In this document: positions 1-11,300 of the stretch, piece by piece
Layout: each line of letters opens with the position of its first letter
Position numbering within the stretch: the stretch's first letter is position 1
From: Triatoma infestans
Lineage: Eukaryota > Arthropoda > Insecta > Hemiptera > Reduviidae
DNA length: 64,000 nucleotides
NCBI GenBank assembly: GCA_011037195.1
Contig: JAAEAF010003168.1
Span: 48,782 to 112,781, forward strand
Reading direction: 5' to 3'
Notes under the pieces: generated by a model
The model's input: only the letters and a program-made list of their open reading frames with translations
Database searches by the model: none
Told to the model about the DNA's origin: nothing
Made by a program: the position numbers and the translations under genes

Positions 1-80
1 ATTTAAATAAAGAAATATTTTAAAATCAGCAGCAAACACCGAAACGTGCTAAAGTTCTCACGCAGTCTATGAGTTAAGAT

Positions 81-600
81 ATGGAACAGAACAAAATTAC
101 AAGCTTTCTAAGAAGAGGTGATTCACTGGGTAATCTAGAAAGTTTACTTGATAGCAGGAAGATAATAGATCAAGCAAAAAACCCAAAGGATCCGAAATAT
201 GGAGATAAGAAGTCGAAGAAGGAAGAAGAAAATAGTGGACCCTAGCAATTATAAATACTCATCTTGAATTATTCTGTCAACGACCAAGGCTCATCACCAA
301 CAGAAACTCAACACGGTTTATAAATAGGTTTTTGGAATATATCTGTATATAAATCATTGTTTAATTTAGAATCTCAACAAGAAAATTTATTGAAACAAAT
401 TTAACACATTAGGATTCAGTGAAACCCGGCTAGTAAGTAGTGAATTTAGTTTACTATATTATTTAAAAGAGTTGCTTCCTAATGCATCTAAGCGATACAT
501 AATTTGTAAAAGGAGAGGTGGTGGTGATTTACTAATGCTGATAAAGAAGGTTTATTCTGATATTTTTATTTTGATAATTATATTGCATTACTAATAAATA
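81..600 (+). pseudogene. Decayed LINE fragment (ORF1 tail and endonuclease start)
   Basis: A 54-codon open frame (81-245) rich in Lys/Glu is followed by broken frames. Those in about 310-600 read like the start of an apurinic-type LINE endonuclease, with WNISG-, LESQQENLLKQ- and ETRLVSSEFSL-like stretches. The order (a charged ORF1-like tail, then an EN-like start) is what a two-ORF non-LTR retrotransposon would give. There are several stops and frame changes and no RT follows, because a SINE and unrelated DNA lie downstream. The assignment rests on my reading of short motifs only. Confidence 0.4.
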
Positions 601-611
601 ATAATAAAACA

Positions 612-845
612 TTAGAGGGAAGGGTATAGGTAAGTGGTTAGCGTACTGGAATCCCTTCGCGGTGATCCCGAGTTCGAGTCCAGCTGTGCTACCCTTAGAT
701 TTTTCTTCCTAAGAGCCTCTACAGTTCACTAGTCGGTGGTGGACAGTGTTGTCTGTAACGAGAGAACACTGTCCGGAGGTCGGCAGTGCACTGAGAAGGC
801 TCCGGGCGCCAATGACCATCAATGTTGACGCGCCTTAAATTAAAA
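612..845 (+). mobile_element. tRNA-derived SINE, copy 1
   Basis: The head (about 620-696) looks like a tRNA gene: 7-bp acceptor-like pairing AAGGGTA/TACCCTT, an A-box-like TGGTTAGCGTACTGG and a B box GTTCGAGTCC. The T-arm and anticodon stems do not pair well, so a working tRNA is unlikely. A body of about 150 bp follows, with GCCTCTACAGTTCACT, AGAGAACACT and CTGAGAAGGC, then an A-rich tail. The same body motifs recur in order at 14100-14290, which defines a family. RNA polymerase III boxes plus a dispersed body are the usual SINE signature. Confidence 0.65.
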
Positions 846-1897
846 AATAAAATAAAACAAAGCTAAATGACCTGTTTTGTATTACTGTTAATAGTTTGAA
901 TTTAAGAGGTTATATTTTAGAAGAGTAAATTTAAATCCAAGTTCATTTTATCCTAAACAGTAGGGATATCTATTTCTCTGGTTTATTTTTGCTTACTTGA
1001 CGTATAAAATTCAAATGTAATGAATGTGTTTTTCTTTGTCATTTTTACTCATTTCACAGGTGAATGTCAATTAGAGATCAGCCGTGTGATTGTTTTGCAG
1101 CAGAACTTTATATTACACATCAGGTGTTGGAGTTTGTAATAAATTTAATACACTTCTATCTAATTAATGCAATACTGTAGTAAAAAAAAAAAACTGTATA
1201 ATTATTTAGTGTGCAATTAAGCTGCTTATTAAAATGAAACGTTTAACTTTATTTAACCCTGTTTTTAGCTCTATCTTTAAATTAAAATTAATATAAACCT
1301 TATAATTTAATTAATTAGAATAAATTATAAATAATGTGGCGTCGTCTGGCGCATGATCTCTCAATAATTTTTTCTTCTTTTATGTGAAATAGGTTAAACG
1401 TTTATTGCTATTATTATTATTATTATTTTGTTTAATAACCAAGTGAGCGTAAAAAAATACAAAGCAATAGATTGAAAGAGATTATAATGTGCTATGGGCT
1501 GGACGTCAACGTTAACAGAATATTGTTCTAATTAACAACCAACAAATGGGCAACAAAGGAAACTTTCTTAGCGCTCTTGTTTTTAGATTTTCTCATCTAC
1601 AATATTTGAACCGTTATTTTTAATTGTGCTTTTTTAATTAATAACTTCTTACTTCTTTTATTTTTACAGTGGTTAATTGCTTCGATCTTTTAAAGTGCTC
1701 TGAAGCAATGTGTTATTTATGCAACCATTATGCTTTGAAAAGACAAAAATTCCGTATAAAATACTCACATGACTTTCTCTAATTATTAATACAATTCAAG
1801 CGAGAATTTATTTTAAAAATTGCAATGCTACAATGTTCAGTTGGGCTGGCCATAATAATGGTGGTGAAGATTTCAATTGTATACCTGAGCGGAAATC
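846..1897. other. AT-rich stretch, nothing recognised
   Basis: Short A and T runs and a TTA microsatellite near 1410-1428. I see no exon-like open frame or repeat boundary. Confidence 0.5.
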
Positions 1898-2060
1898 TAA
1901 AGGAAATTCTAGGAGGGACTGGTCTAAAGCTGAATACTTTCAGAAATATATATTTTCTGTGAGGGAAATGAGTGGCTTTGTTTCAACGATAACATGTGGG
2001 GGTTGTACAAATGCATGCAGCGATGTCAATATCGCCACTGTTGGGAATGAAATTATCAAT
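1898..2060 (+). repeat. 160-bp near-identical duplicated segment, copy 1
   Basis: This segment recurs at 4268-4430 with only two differences that I can count. It is open in one frame (SRRDWSKAEYFQKYIF..., with CGGCTNAC), but I do not recognise a protein family. Its 3' side here was later hit by the truncated LINE at 2091-3366. It may be part of an unrecognised transposon or a recent segmental copy. Confidence 0.7.
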
Positions 2061-2077
2061 TATGTGTAGCACTTTAT

Positions 2078-2090
2078 GTCAAAACTTGGA
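2078..2090. repeat. 13-bp target-site duplication, left copy
   Basis: GTCAAAACTTGGA occurs at 2078-2090 and again at 3367-3379, immediately outside the truncated LINE. Confidence 0.85.
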
Positions 2091-3366
2091 GTGCAGCGCA
2101 TAGCCTGTTTGGCTATCACTGGCGCGATGAGAACGACACCGACGGTGGCACTGGAGATGCTGTTGGGGCTAACCCCTCTTCAGTATGTGGTAACGGGGGA
2201 GGCCATGAAAGGGTACCTCAGAATGAGGTGCAAGGGAGAATGGGTGAGAACCTTTCGGGGGGATCACCTTAGGATCGAGGACGAAATTTGGCGAGTGAAC
2301 CGATTTCTGCTATCCAAGCTTGATGAGACGAGCAAGAAATGGGGATTTGAGAGAGATTATGAGATTACGATTGGTAGTATAGGGGATGATAACCTCACGA
2401 GGCCAACGGAGTCGGGCAGCGGTATTATTCGCTGCTATTCAGATGGCTCTAGGCAGGAGGGTACTGGCCTGTCGGGGGTGGGAGCATGGTTCCAGGAGTT
2501 GGATAGAGGGAGTTCGGTGGCCTTGGGTGGTTTGGCCACTGTTTTCCAGTCTGAGGTGGTGGGCATCATTGAATGCTGCCACCTTGTGGGGAGTGGCTAG
2601 GAGAGTTTAAGGAAGTGCGGATCTTCTCCGATAGTCAAGCCGCGCTAAGGGCTTTGAGTAAGCCTTGGTGGAGTTCGAAATTAGTGGGAGAATGTAGAAG
2701 GCTTAACGCTTTGGCTGGGAGGGGTAAGGTTCGTCTCTATTGGATACCCGGACATGCGGGTATAGAGGGCAATGAGAGGGCGGATCGGCTGGCCAGGGAG
2801 GGATCATCATTACCATTTTGTGGTCCTGAACCAGCCCTGGCCGTTACAAAGACGTTTCGGACAAACAGATTAGACTTTGGGAGACGAGAGCTTTGGAGAA
2901 ACGCTGGGGGGACACGCAGGGGTGCCTCCAAGCTAAATGATTTATAAAGGCAAGCAAGCAGGGAATTTCGGAGTATCTCCTGTCTCTTAGTAGGACGGGT
3001 TTGAGAACCTTGGTAGGGATAGCGACTGGACACACTTGGGTGTCCAGTCACTTGTTTAACATAGGGAGAACGCGGAGTCCCATTTGTCAGAACTGCGATG
3101 ACGGAGTTAGGGAAACGGTGTATCACTACTTATGTCAGTGTCCCCGTTTCGCTGGATCTAGGTTTCGTATATTTGGGAAGACACCACTCCCGCAGGATTG
3201 CCTGGGCGAGTTGGAGTTTAGGGATATCTTGGGATATTGAAGATTAACCGGCAAGTTACCGAGGGAGATTAATTAAGGGGTTACGGGGGGTATCGGGGGG
3301 GTAAGAGCCACATAGGCTTAGGTCCCGCGCCATTAGGCACCCGAACTATAATAATAATAATAATAA
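2091..3366 (+). mobile_element. 5'-truncated I/R1-type LINE (RT end, RNase H, 3' tail)
   Basis: The retained part encodes the end of the reverse-transcriptase region (VQRIACLAITGAMRTTPT), an RNase H domain (YSDGSRQ, then FSDSQAALRAL and YWIPGHAGIEGNERADRLA) and a C-terminal zinc-like motif (CQNC...YHYLCQCP). Two frame changes, near 2575-2600 and near 2940, inactivate it. It ends in an (ATA)n tail at about 3349-3366, as I-type elements do. The 13-bp duplications on either side show that the truncation happened at insertion. The Met that opens the frame at 2076 lies in the target duplication and is not an original start. Confidence 0.88.
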
Positions 3367-3379
3367 GTCAAAACTTGGA
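3367..3379. repeat. 13-bp target-site duplication, right copy
   Basis: Identical to 2078-2090. After it, host sequence resumes with an open stretch to about 3522 that I could not identify. Confidence 0.85.
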
Positions 3380-3549
3380 AGGCTTGTGCAAATTATTTTA
3401 AAGTAACTGACAGAGACGATTTTTCACCAAACCTCAAAATTTGTTTATATGAAAGCTTGCAACACTGTTCATTACTTTTATTCTCTAGAGATCAATCTTT
3501 AACAGATGTAGGCACAAACTAAATAAAAAAAAAATAATAACATATAGAA

Positions 3550-3925
3550 TAGATTCTGCAGATTTTTGGAATTATTCGAAAATGACGATTCCCTTTAATC
3601 TTAGATGCTACTATACAGATAACCAACCTATCACTTTTATTTAAACATTAAAAAAAAAAATTGATTTTAATTAGTTTTGGAGAATCTGCGGCGTTAAATT
3701 TCCATTATATGGGGGTTGGTTCTATGTTATTGGCGTGCTTTTCACTTCCCTAGGTGCTTGGGTTCCTAGGTTGGTACTTGTCTCCCCACTACCTCTACAT
3801 TTAACGTTAGGACAAATGAAAAAAAATTAAAGTTTAAAGAAAATTTGTCACTTTACATTAACAGCTGTAAGAGAAAGTCATGTGTGCGTGTTTCACACCA
3901 GTTATTTTTTCTCCCTCGGATTTCA
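3550..3925 (+). repeat. RepA dispersed repeat, partial copy
   Basis: This matches 57500-57860 over its length, sharing GGTTGGTTCTATG, the ACCACCTCTA-like block and the end GTAAGAGAAAGTC followed by GTGTTTCACACC. It is diverged and lacks the far end of the family. The full form is best seen at 30174-30850. Confidence 0.65.
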
Positions 3926-4267
3926 AACAATCTCATTTATTGGTAGCACCCAACTCGAGGCATATCGCAGCCAGGGTAGAAGATAACATGAAAGCATGAG
4001 TGCTAGCGCTTGTGGCGGTTCGTAAACTTGAAAACCGCACTAGGAGGTTTTGTCAGCTGTAGTTTTGTTTTCTTTGTGTTGGGCTGCAGTTGGTTCACTT
4101 GTTTTCGCAGGATAACAAATAAAAAGTGAGTTTACACTAATTGTGTAGCATAGGAGACTTTTTGTGACGAAATGAAATTATTTAACTAATCGTTTGAAGA
4201 AAGGGATAAAATAACAATATCCAAGAAAAAAACAATAATACCAGATATAATTCTGCACGAGATAAAG

Positions 4268-4430
4268 AGGAAGGAAATTCTAGGAGGGACTGGTCTAAAG
4301 CTGAATACTTTCAGAAATATATATTTTCTGTGAGGGAAATGAGGGGCTTTGTTTCAACGATAACATGTGGGGGTTGTACAAATGCATGCAGCGATGTCAA
4401 TATTGCCACTGTTGGGAATGAAATTATCAA
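4268..4430 (+). repeat. 160-bp near-identical duplicated segment, copy 2
   Basis: Second copy of 1898-2060, about 2.4 kb away in the same orientation. It is followed within 15 bp by a P2 element, whereas copy 1 is followed by the LINE, so the outer flanks differ. Confidence 0.7.
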
Positions 4431-4441
4431 CAGAATGGGCA

Positions 4442-4611
4442 AATTGTTGTAGTGGTTGGTTCCGCAGAGCCAAAAGCATCAGAGACATTTTCCGTAATAG
4501 CCTGCTTCATTTTGTGGTCATCGACCGGTTTCGGGCGTTTGCCCATCTTCGGGATGCGTTTGTCAGACAGTGTGATAACACAGACTCAGAGCAAATTCAG
4601 TTTACACACTG
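4442..4611 (-). repeat. P2 element, single arm
   Basis: On the minus strand it reads as the P2 unit: the GTCTGACAAACGCATCC-like start, then the hairpin GGGC...GCCC, GAAACCGGTCGATGACCAC, AATGAAGCAGGCT, and the end GGAACCAACCAC. It lacks the opposite arm seen at 18881 and 27548. A short match to the unit's upstream part (GAGCAAATTCAGTTTACAC) is kept at the right end. Confidence 0.75.
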
Positions 4612-4612
4612 A

Positions 4613-7469
4613 CTGGTCATTTTAATTGTATTTAAAACTAAACTCTTAAACTAGGTCAGGGGGATGCGGTGAAGATGACAGGGTGGGAAATGGAACACGT
4701 TTTTGGGTTGTTAAACGGGCAAATTTTCCTTAAAATGGAAACAACACGTGGGGGTCTAATTTTTAAACTCTGTTGTTGGAGGGAAATTCACTTTACAATT
4801 AAGTAATCGAAATACATTTAAAATTAAATAACGATTTAAACTAACATAACTTAAAATTAAGCGATTAAATAATAAAAATTAAAATAACAATTAAAATAAT
4901 CAAAACAAATAAACAACCAAGCAATATATACGAGCAGGTTGTTTGATGACACTAAACATATTTTGCATTTCACCCTTCACAATTCACATACGCTATCCAC
5001 GCACGCATGTATACCTAAATATTGTTTTTCAAAATTAAGTTTTTTATAATTACGCATTCCACTCAACATTTCACCTTTCACACAACATTCACCTTCGCCA
5101 TCCACGCATGCATGTATACCGAATTGGTTTTTCGATTTCGAACTATCTACCAATCTGTTAAAAAAAAGAACCTAGCCTAACAATTTTGAAATTAATGATG
5201 ATAATTAATGATTTTGAAGATGAAATCTTAATGGCCTGAACTTAAGTGGATGCTTCATTCAATAAACGTCACTTTCGAAAATTTGACAAGATCACAATAC
5301 TTCCTCTTTCTAGAAGTAAGAGAAAGTAAAAAACAAAAGACCAGACAAGAATTTCCTGTAAAGAAAGGACAATTTTATGTTATGTGGACAGAAAATAAAC
5401 ATAAATGACAATAGTCCAAAATAAGGATGCATGATCATCGGAAACATAAGAAAATTAAAATAATAAAAGAATTCTTCAAAAATACGAAAAATATTAGCGT
5501 GTCAGTTAACAACCTTGTTTTAGCAACTCATAACTGTAATCCTAAAAAGTGTTAATCTAATTATATATTTCTGACAATACCTTGGTATGTTTTTACCACA
5601 TAAATATGCGAAGAATTCTTTGAAAACATAGCATTTATTTATTTATTTATAACGTAGAGGGGAATGACAGATAGAAGGTAATAAATAAACAATAACTAAA
5701 AATTGAAATTCTAAGTACCAATCAATCCAAGTGTAATAATTGACAATACATTCTTTTTTCCAGTATCAATCAAGCTTAAATTGAGGTAAACTAATAACTA
5801 TATAACGTAAATTTCATTATCTTGAAATTAGAACTAAGGGTATTTTCCGTTAGATGCCATTACCTACTAAAATGTTATGTATACAGATAATGAGAATGTG
5901 ATCAGAAAAATCCACTGATAATAGATGAATGTACTAATCGATTTAATTTATAAAACTACATTCATGGAACGCAAGCTGTAAACATTTTAAAAAGTTTATA
6001 CTTTAAGACATAATTAAAGATATAAGTATTGAATAATTTTTAATGTTCTACATAGACCAATATGTTAACATCATAACGATAAAATCAATTTATAGCTAAA
6101 ATACACAAAGTGCATCATTGAAAACAAATTCTGGATCTGACATCAAAGAAATATATAAAAAATGTCAATAATTAATCACTTAATTGTAGTGTTTCTGGTA
6201 CACGAAAACTGAATCAAGAAATGTTATGTCCATAGCTAGAAAATCCAATATACGTAAGAATACTAACTCAATTTTTGCGTTACTTTATAGGTTTTACTAT
6301 AAAGTTATTTTATAGGTTTTACTTTTAATCAAAGCAATTGTGAAAAATTAATAACTTTTTTATTTAATTTAAATTTTAAATAGTTTCAAATTGATTCTAG
6401 TTAAATTTTTGTACAACTTACAGTACAACTGTTTTTACAACTTACAATTGAATTCAAGAAATTTTAGCAAATAACTGAATTAAGAAAACCAATGTGTAAA
6501 AACCTGGCCCCTTTTTTGTATAGAAAAATGGCGTGATTTTGGACTTCCAAGTCACAGCGCAGGACACGATGAAGCGTTCATCAACAAAAAAAAAAAAAAA
6601 TAAAAAAAAAAAGAATATATTAGAAATGTAATACATATTCACTTTCACTTTCTTGCTGTTAAATTTTTTTTTTTTTTTTGCTTTACAGGTTTTGTAAAAA
6701 CGAATTTGAGTAAACGTGCACAAGTTCTGCCCTAGAAAATAATTAACAAATTTTGAGGTAAATAACAGAATAAAATGGGGGCCAAAAGTTTTCTATATGA
6801 ATCTGAAAGACTTAGAATCTATGTACAAAGTAATATCATTTTAACTAGGGAATCTAACTTTACAGCTGTGTGCAAAGAGGTCAAAACGATAAAAAATTTA
6901 AAAGATGGTTTCTATGAACAAATAAAAATAAGTAATCCTCCCGCTTATCAGTAGTATGATAAGAAATGTACATGAACTTATAAGGTAACTCAGGCAACAA
7001 ATTTAAAATAACAGACTAAACCAAAAGTGCTGTAATATCTCATCTTAGATCACCCTAACCTAAAAGGGTCATACAATTCGGTATTGTATTAAGAATACTG
7101 CTTCACTAATTCTCATTAATAGGCATAGAACGATTCAAACTTGATAAAAGAATATATATTTACAAATTTATTAGAAGAATGATATCTAATTAGCTAAGCA
7201 CGGGGTGTTCAACCCCTTCAAGGTAGCGGGGACAGGTGCTTACGAAAATGAAAATTATTTCATTGATCAAATGTAGAGCAACTATAACTTATTAGGATGA
7301 TAAATTCTAAACAACACAAAACTAAGAATACAAAGTTAGAGCTTGGTTAAGGGAATGAATCAATAAAGCTGCAAATCGGCTGCAATGGGCTGAGTGGGGC
7401 GTTCATATATGTCGGTATGCGCGCGTATGTCTGTGAATGGTGATAGTAGATTCGTAGTAACTCACTCAC
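4613..7469. other. Liprin-alpha intron region, no exon recognised
   Basis: This is presumably intron 3' of the liprin-alpha exon on the minus strand. I looked for the expected next coiled-coil exon and did not find it. It contains a RepA end fragment at about 5255-5335 (CACAATACTTCCTCTTTCTAG) and A/T-run low complexity at 6584-6680. The open frame over 6454-6723 on the minus strand is made of those runs. Confidence 0.5.
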
Positions 7470-7718
7470 CTGAGGTTGGGTGGCAGAGATCTGTCTCTGC
7501 AATGAATCCCTCTCTTTTTCTACTTCTGATAATTTAGCCTCAGTCTCAGATAGACGCTCCTGGGTCTCACGTAGGCTGTCCATTAATTTGTCCCTTTCGT
7601 CCAGCATAGTAACCATTAGCTGTTCAAAATTGGCATCCTCACCGGAGAATTGGGAGCTCCGCTGACTGATGCTGTCTTCCGATATGGTCGGCATCACGTC
7701 GCACATCATGTTCCACAT
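7470..7718 (-). CDS. Liprin-alpha: Liprin-alpha, first coding exon
   Basis: The exon encodes 83 residues beginning MWNMMCDVMPTISEDS, then a coiled-coil segment with ANFEQLMVTMLDERDKLMDSLRE and ending SLQRQISATQPQ. This matches the conserved N-terminus of liprin-alpha (PPFIA), the scaffold that organises presynaptic active zones with LAR-type receptor phosphatases. It ends at a good donor (CAG|GTGAGT) in phase 0. I chose Met at 7718 because MWNMMCDVMP is the insect-type start. An in-frame Met at 7817 would add 33 hydrophobic residues not typical of this cytoplasmic protein. The remaining exons must lie leftwards and were not found, so the gene is partial here. Confidence 0.9.
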
Positions 7719-8361
7719 TTTGAACGACTTCCAAAATGGATCAGACGCGCGGCCGACAAAAACAATAACAATCTTCAAAAGGGCATTTAAACCAACAAAT
7801 ATAAAGGCTGCCTTCAAAACTCTGTAAGGACGGTCGAACTTAAAATTTTAACTCAACATTTTAAACTAGAAATGCACATCGAACCCGCGAACAGCACGCG
7901 CGCTGTACTCGGCACAATCGCGCCCGTACACTTAACACCCTGAACTAAATAATATATTGAATGAAACGACATTATATCAGTGAGACTAAATGACACACCT
8001 ACAAATTCCTACTCCCCTCAGTGAGCTACTAGCCTGTAGAGGCCTGGCATCCATCTTGAGTCGTGACGTCAGTCTGGGTGGGATTTAGATAGCGCTCTTC
8101 TTAGCATCTGCTAAACATTTGAATTTTTTAATAAATATTAAAAATTCTATTATTTCAATTCTACATCCCTTATAGACTTCATTAATTATTAAAATTAGTT
8201 CAATATTTTTCTTACAATAAAATTAAAAAACTATTTTTACGAAACTTCGCATTAAAAGTCGGCAACACTGTTAGTATAAACAAGAGTATATTGGAGAATA
8301 GGTGACATTTCGGGATTAATTTACCTATTATATAAGTGAAGACCTTGGTAGTGAATTAGAA
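7719..8361. promoter_or_regulatory. Divergent promoter, liprin-alpha / guanylate kinase
   Basis: About 640 bp separate the two opposite start codons. The interval has a GC-richer patch (7860-7930) and, at 8052-8071, CCATCTTG (YY1-like) followed by TGACGTCA, a perfect palindromic CRE at 8064-8071. A shared bidirectional promoter is inferred from the layout; no TATA box was seen. Confidence 0.55.
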
Positions 8362-11300
8362 ATGAGCAGTAGTGATGATTCTACACCCGGTAATTATTTG
8401 TTTTATTCTAATAATTAAGATATATATCATTCTAAACAAAATTCTTTTTTGCAGTGTATTTTAAAATCTCATGCCCTCAGTCATTCGGTTTTTACAGTGT
8501 TTCTAAAACTATTGACGATTTTATTCTACCTTTTCGCGACTTATTATTAATTTCTTGATTCTGTAAGTCGAGGGAAGAGTATTATATAACCTACCATCTT
8601 CTTATTTAAGAATCCCAAAGTTTCTGCTAGAATCTAACTACTAAGGAATAGCTTTATTTTTATTTATTTATTTTTGGAAGATAATCATCTTCTTCTCACA
8701 TTTCCTAATGCCCTTGTTTTCATAAAGCTCTCTATTGATCCAGTTGTATTTAAATCGCTTGTAAGAAAACATGACCTTGTCTCTTTGATGGTCTTTTGAT
8801 AGTCTAGTATCACAAATATCTCTTAGTACACATTTGAATCATTTACTGGTCTCAACCCCATCTTTAGTCAGTTTCTTTTAGAAATATGTACATGATTTGG
8901 AATAGTTTTATTCACAGCTGTACCTTTTGACCTAAAATCCTACCTGGAAATTCTGATTTTCATTGATATAATTGAATTATTATGGAAGTGACTTCTTTTT
9001 TGCTACTTACTTTTATTACTAGCATGCTTGAAGGGACAGTTTAGAAATATTTTATGTTCTTTATTTGGCCATTCATATATGTACTTAAAAAGATTGTCCC
9101 TTTTTTTTTTATTATCTAGTTTCACATATGCATTTTATCTATGTAAATCGTTAAGTTGTAACAGGAGGGTGGATAAAATAAGATTAGACAGTACTTTAGT
9201 ATAATTCGTGGTAATTTTACTATTTTCATTGGTTTCAGGTATTAAGTTGGATGGTGTTGAAACGGTGTCTCAGTCACGCAGCGAAGAAGCTGGTAAGTGT
9301 AGGAAATTTGTGTTAATAAACAAATATGTATATTGTTCTTAAAAATCAGGTCATCATGAAATAGTTTAGTTTTATTTTTCGTCCCTATAAGCGGGTAAAC
9401 AACTTCTTTCTTTCTCGGTTGTAGATTGTCGACAATTTGATCCATTTTCTTTAAAACATTTGTGAAGTAGTGGAAGTAGGTGAAAGGAGCTTTTATTATT
9501 TAAATTTGTATTAAATGTAAATTTGAATAGTACTAGCAAAGGTATTTGATTGATTGTTTAATTTAATAGTCCATAACTGGAATATTCTAGAATGGATAGT
9601 GTTTAAAATACGAGTACATGGAAAGGGCAAATCATATTAACACTATCTAATAGAAACAAATTTTTCTTGAAGCAAATTAATGCTTCTTTCTTTTATGTTG
9701 TAAATAAAAATTAATCTTCATTTATGAAGATTATCTCTCTTTATGTTATGCAGTATGTACAAAACAAAGATCATTTTATGTCATAGCACTTATTTATTTT
9801 CAAGATCTTTCGCTCTAATGCACTCAACTTGAATATTTCCCAACTTGAATATGTGTGCTTCAAAATTTTCGGCCTAACTTTGGATAGCAAAAAGTACTTA
9901 TGTATGTTTTTCTACTTTCTTCATTTTGTCTATAATTTAAAAACCAAACTCTAGTTATGTAGCACCGTTATTAATCTATATTGTAATATTTCAGATGGTT
10001 ATTTCATTTTTTTTTTTATCTATTTATATCATCTATATATACATTAATCTCTTACTAATTGTGCTTAAATGCAGAAACTAAGCAGAGGCACAGGGAGAGG
10101 CTTTACTAAATGTATATTGAAAATGTTATACTATGGCTGGCGATGAAATTGATTGTTTTAAATTCACTAAAGAAGAAAAGTTTTGCTTGATTTATTTGCA
10201 CTACACTAGTTCACTGTATTTTTAAAATAATTTTATATTACTTCAAATAGAAATAATTTTTGGTGAATGCATTTATAATTACTCAAATACCAACGGATGC
10301 GTTTCCATTTGGATTTCAGTTTTAGGATTGCATGTGGAATGTTCTTTTGAAACAAAATTAAAATAATATTTCTTTCTTTAATCTTAATATTTATTGATGT
10401 CAAACTATTTCACAGAAATAGTGTTGGAAAATCTATAAAAAAAAATATCAAAAAAAGTGTGCTATTTATTAGTTTTTATAATAAAAGTATTTTATGCAGT
10501 TACAGTTACAGTTCCATCATTCATGGAATTATGTTTACTTTGTATGTACTCATAATTATTTAATATTTTAGCTTACTTTGTAAAGACTTTTTACAGCTAT
10601 CTATCCATATGCAACAGTAAATTAATTTATGAAGATACTAGAAGAATGCAAAATACAATCGTAACATTGAGCTTTCACAACGTCTATTGAATCTTCGTAC
10701 ATTTTAGTTCACTTGAAATAGAATTTTGCTATAATGATACGATCATCCTAGATACCGAAATCCTTTTAAAATAACTTTTAATCTTATATTTTGCACTGTC
10801 CAAACTTCCTGAATTTTCCTTCCTTCAAGAAACAATCTTTTGTTACACTGGTAAATAATCGTAACTAATAAGGAAAAAAGAACATTAATTTTTAAAAATC
10901 CCTTCTTCTAAGCATCTAGTACACTAAAAAAAAAAATTTTTTAATCCTACCTTATCCTGATTATGATTTGTTTTGAACAGGTGCTGGCCCGCAAACATGT
11001 CCCACCATGGGACACAACATACCATTATTACTACCTAATTTCGAGAAACGGAGTGCAGAACAATTTCTGCACGCAAAACTTACAGAGGCATCTGCTACGG
11101 AGGGACGGTGTAGCGAGTGTTTCCTCCAGCATTCAACTACAACTCCTAGCCCTCTGTTTATTCAAGAAATGTGGTACTAATAGTCCTTTCTATTCCTCTG
11201 GCCTAAATTGTCTAAAATTAAATCTTGGCCGTTTACTGTATTTTAGATTTTTTTTTTTTTACAAAAATACACAAAAAACAAAAAAGACAACCTATATTGA

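Noticed and set aside
620..696. Possible tRNA gene
   Set aside because: The acceptor arms pair, but the T and anticodon stems do not, and the same head with a shared body recurs at 14100, so it is a SINE head.
2076..2600. Stand-alone 174-codon gene
   Set aside because: The start codon is in the target duplication and the protein is the RT/RNase H end of a truncated LINE with frameshifts.
6454..6723. 89-codon minus-strand frame
   Set aside because: Most of it is translated A/T runs (poly-Lys, poly-Phe); no coding character.
7719..7817. Earlier in-frame Met for liprin-alpha
   Set aside because: It adds a hydrophobic leader unlike the family; MWNMMCDVMP is the conserved start.
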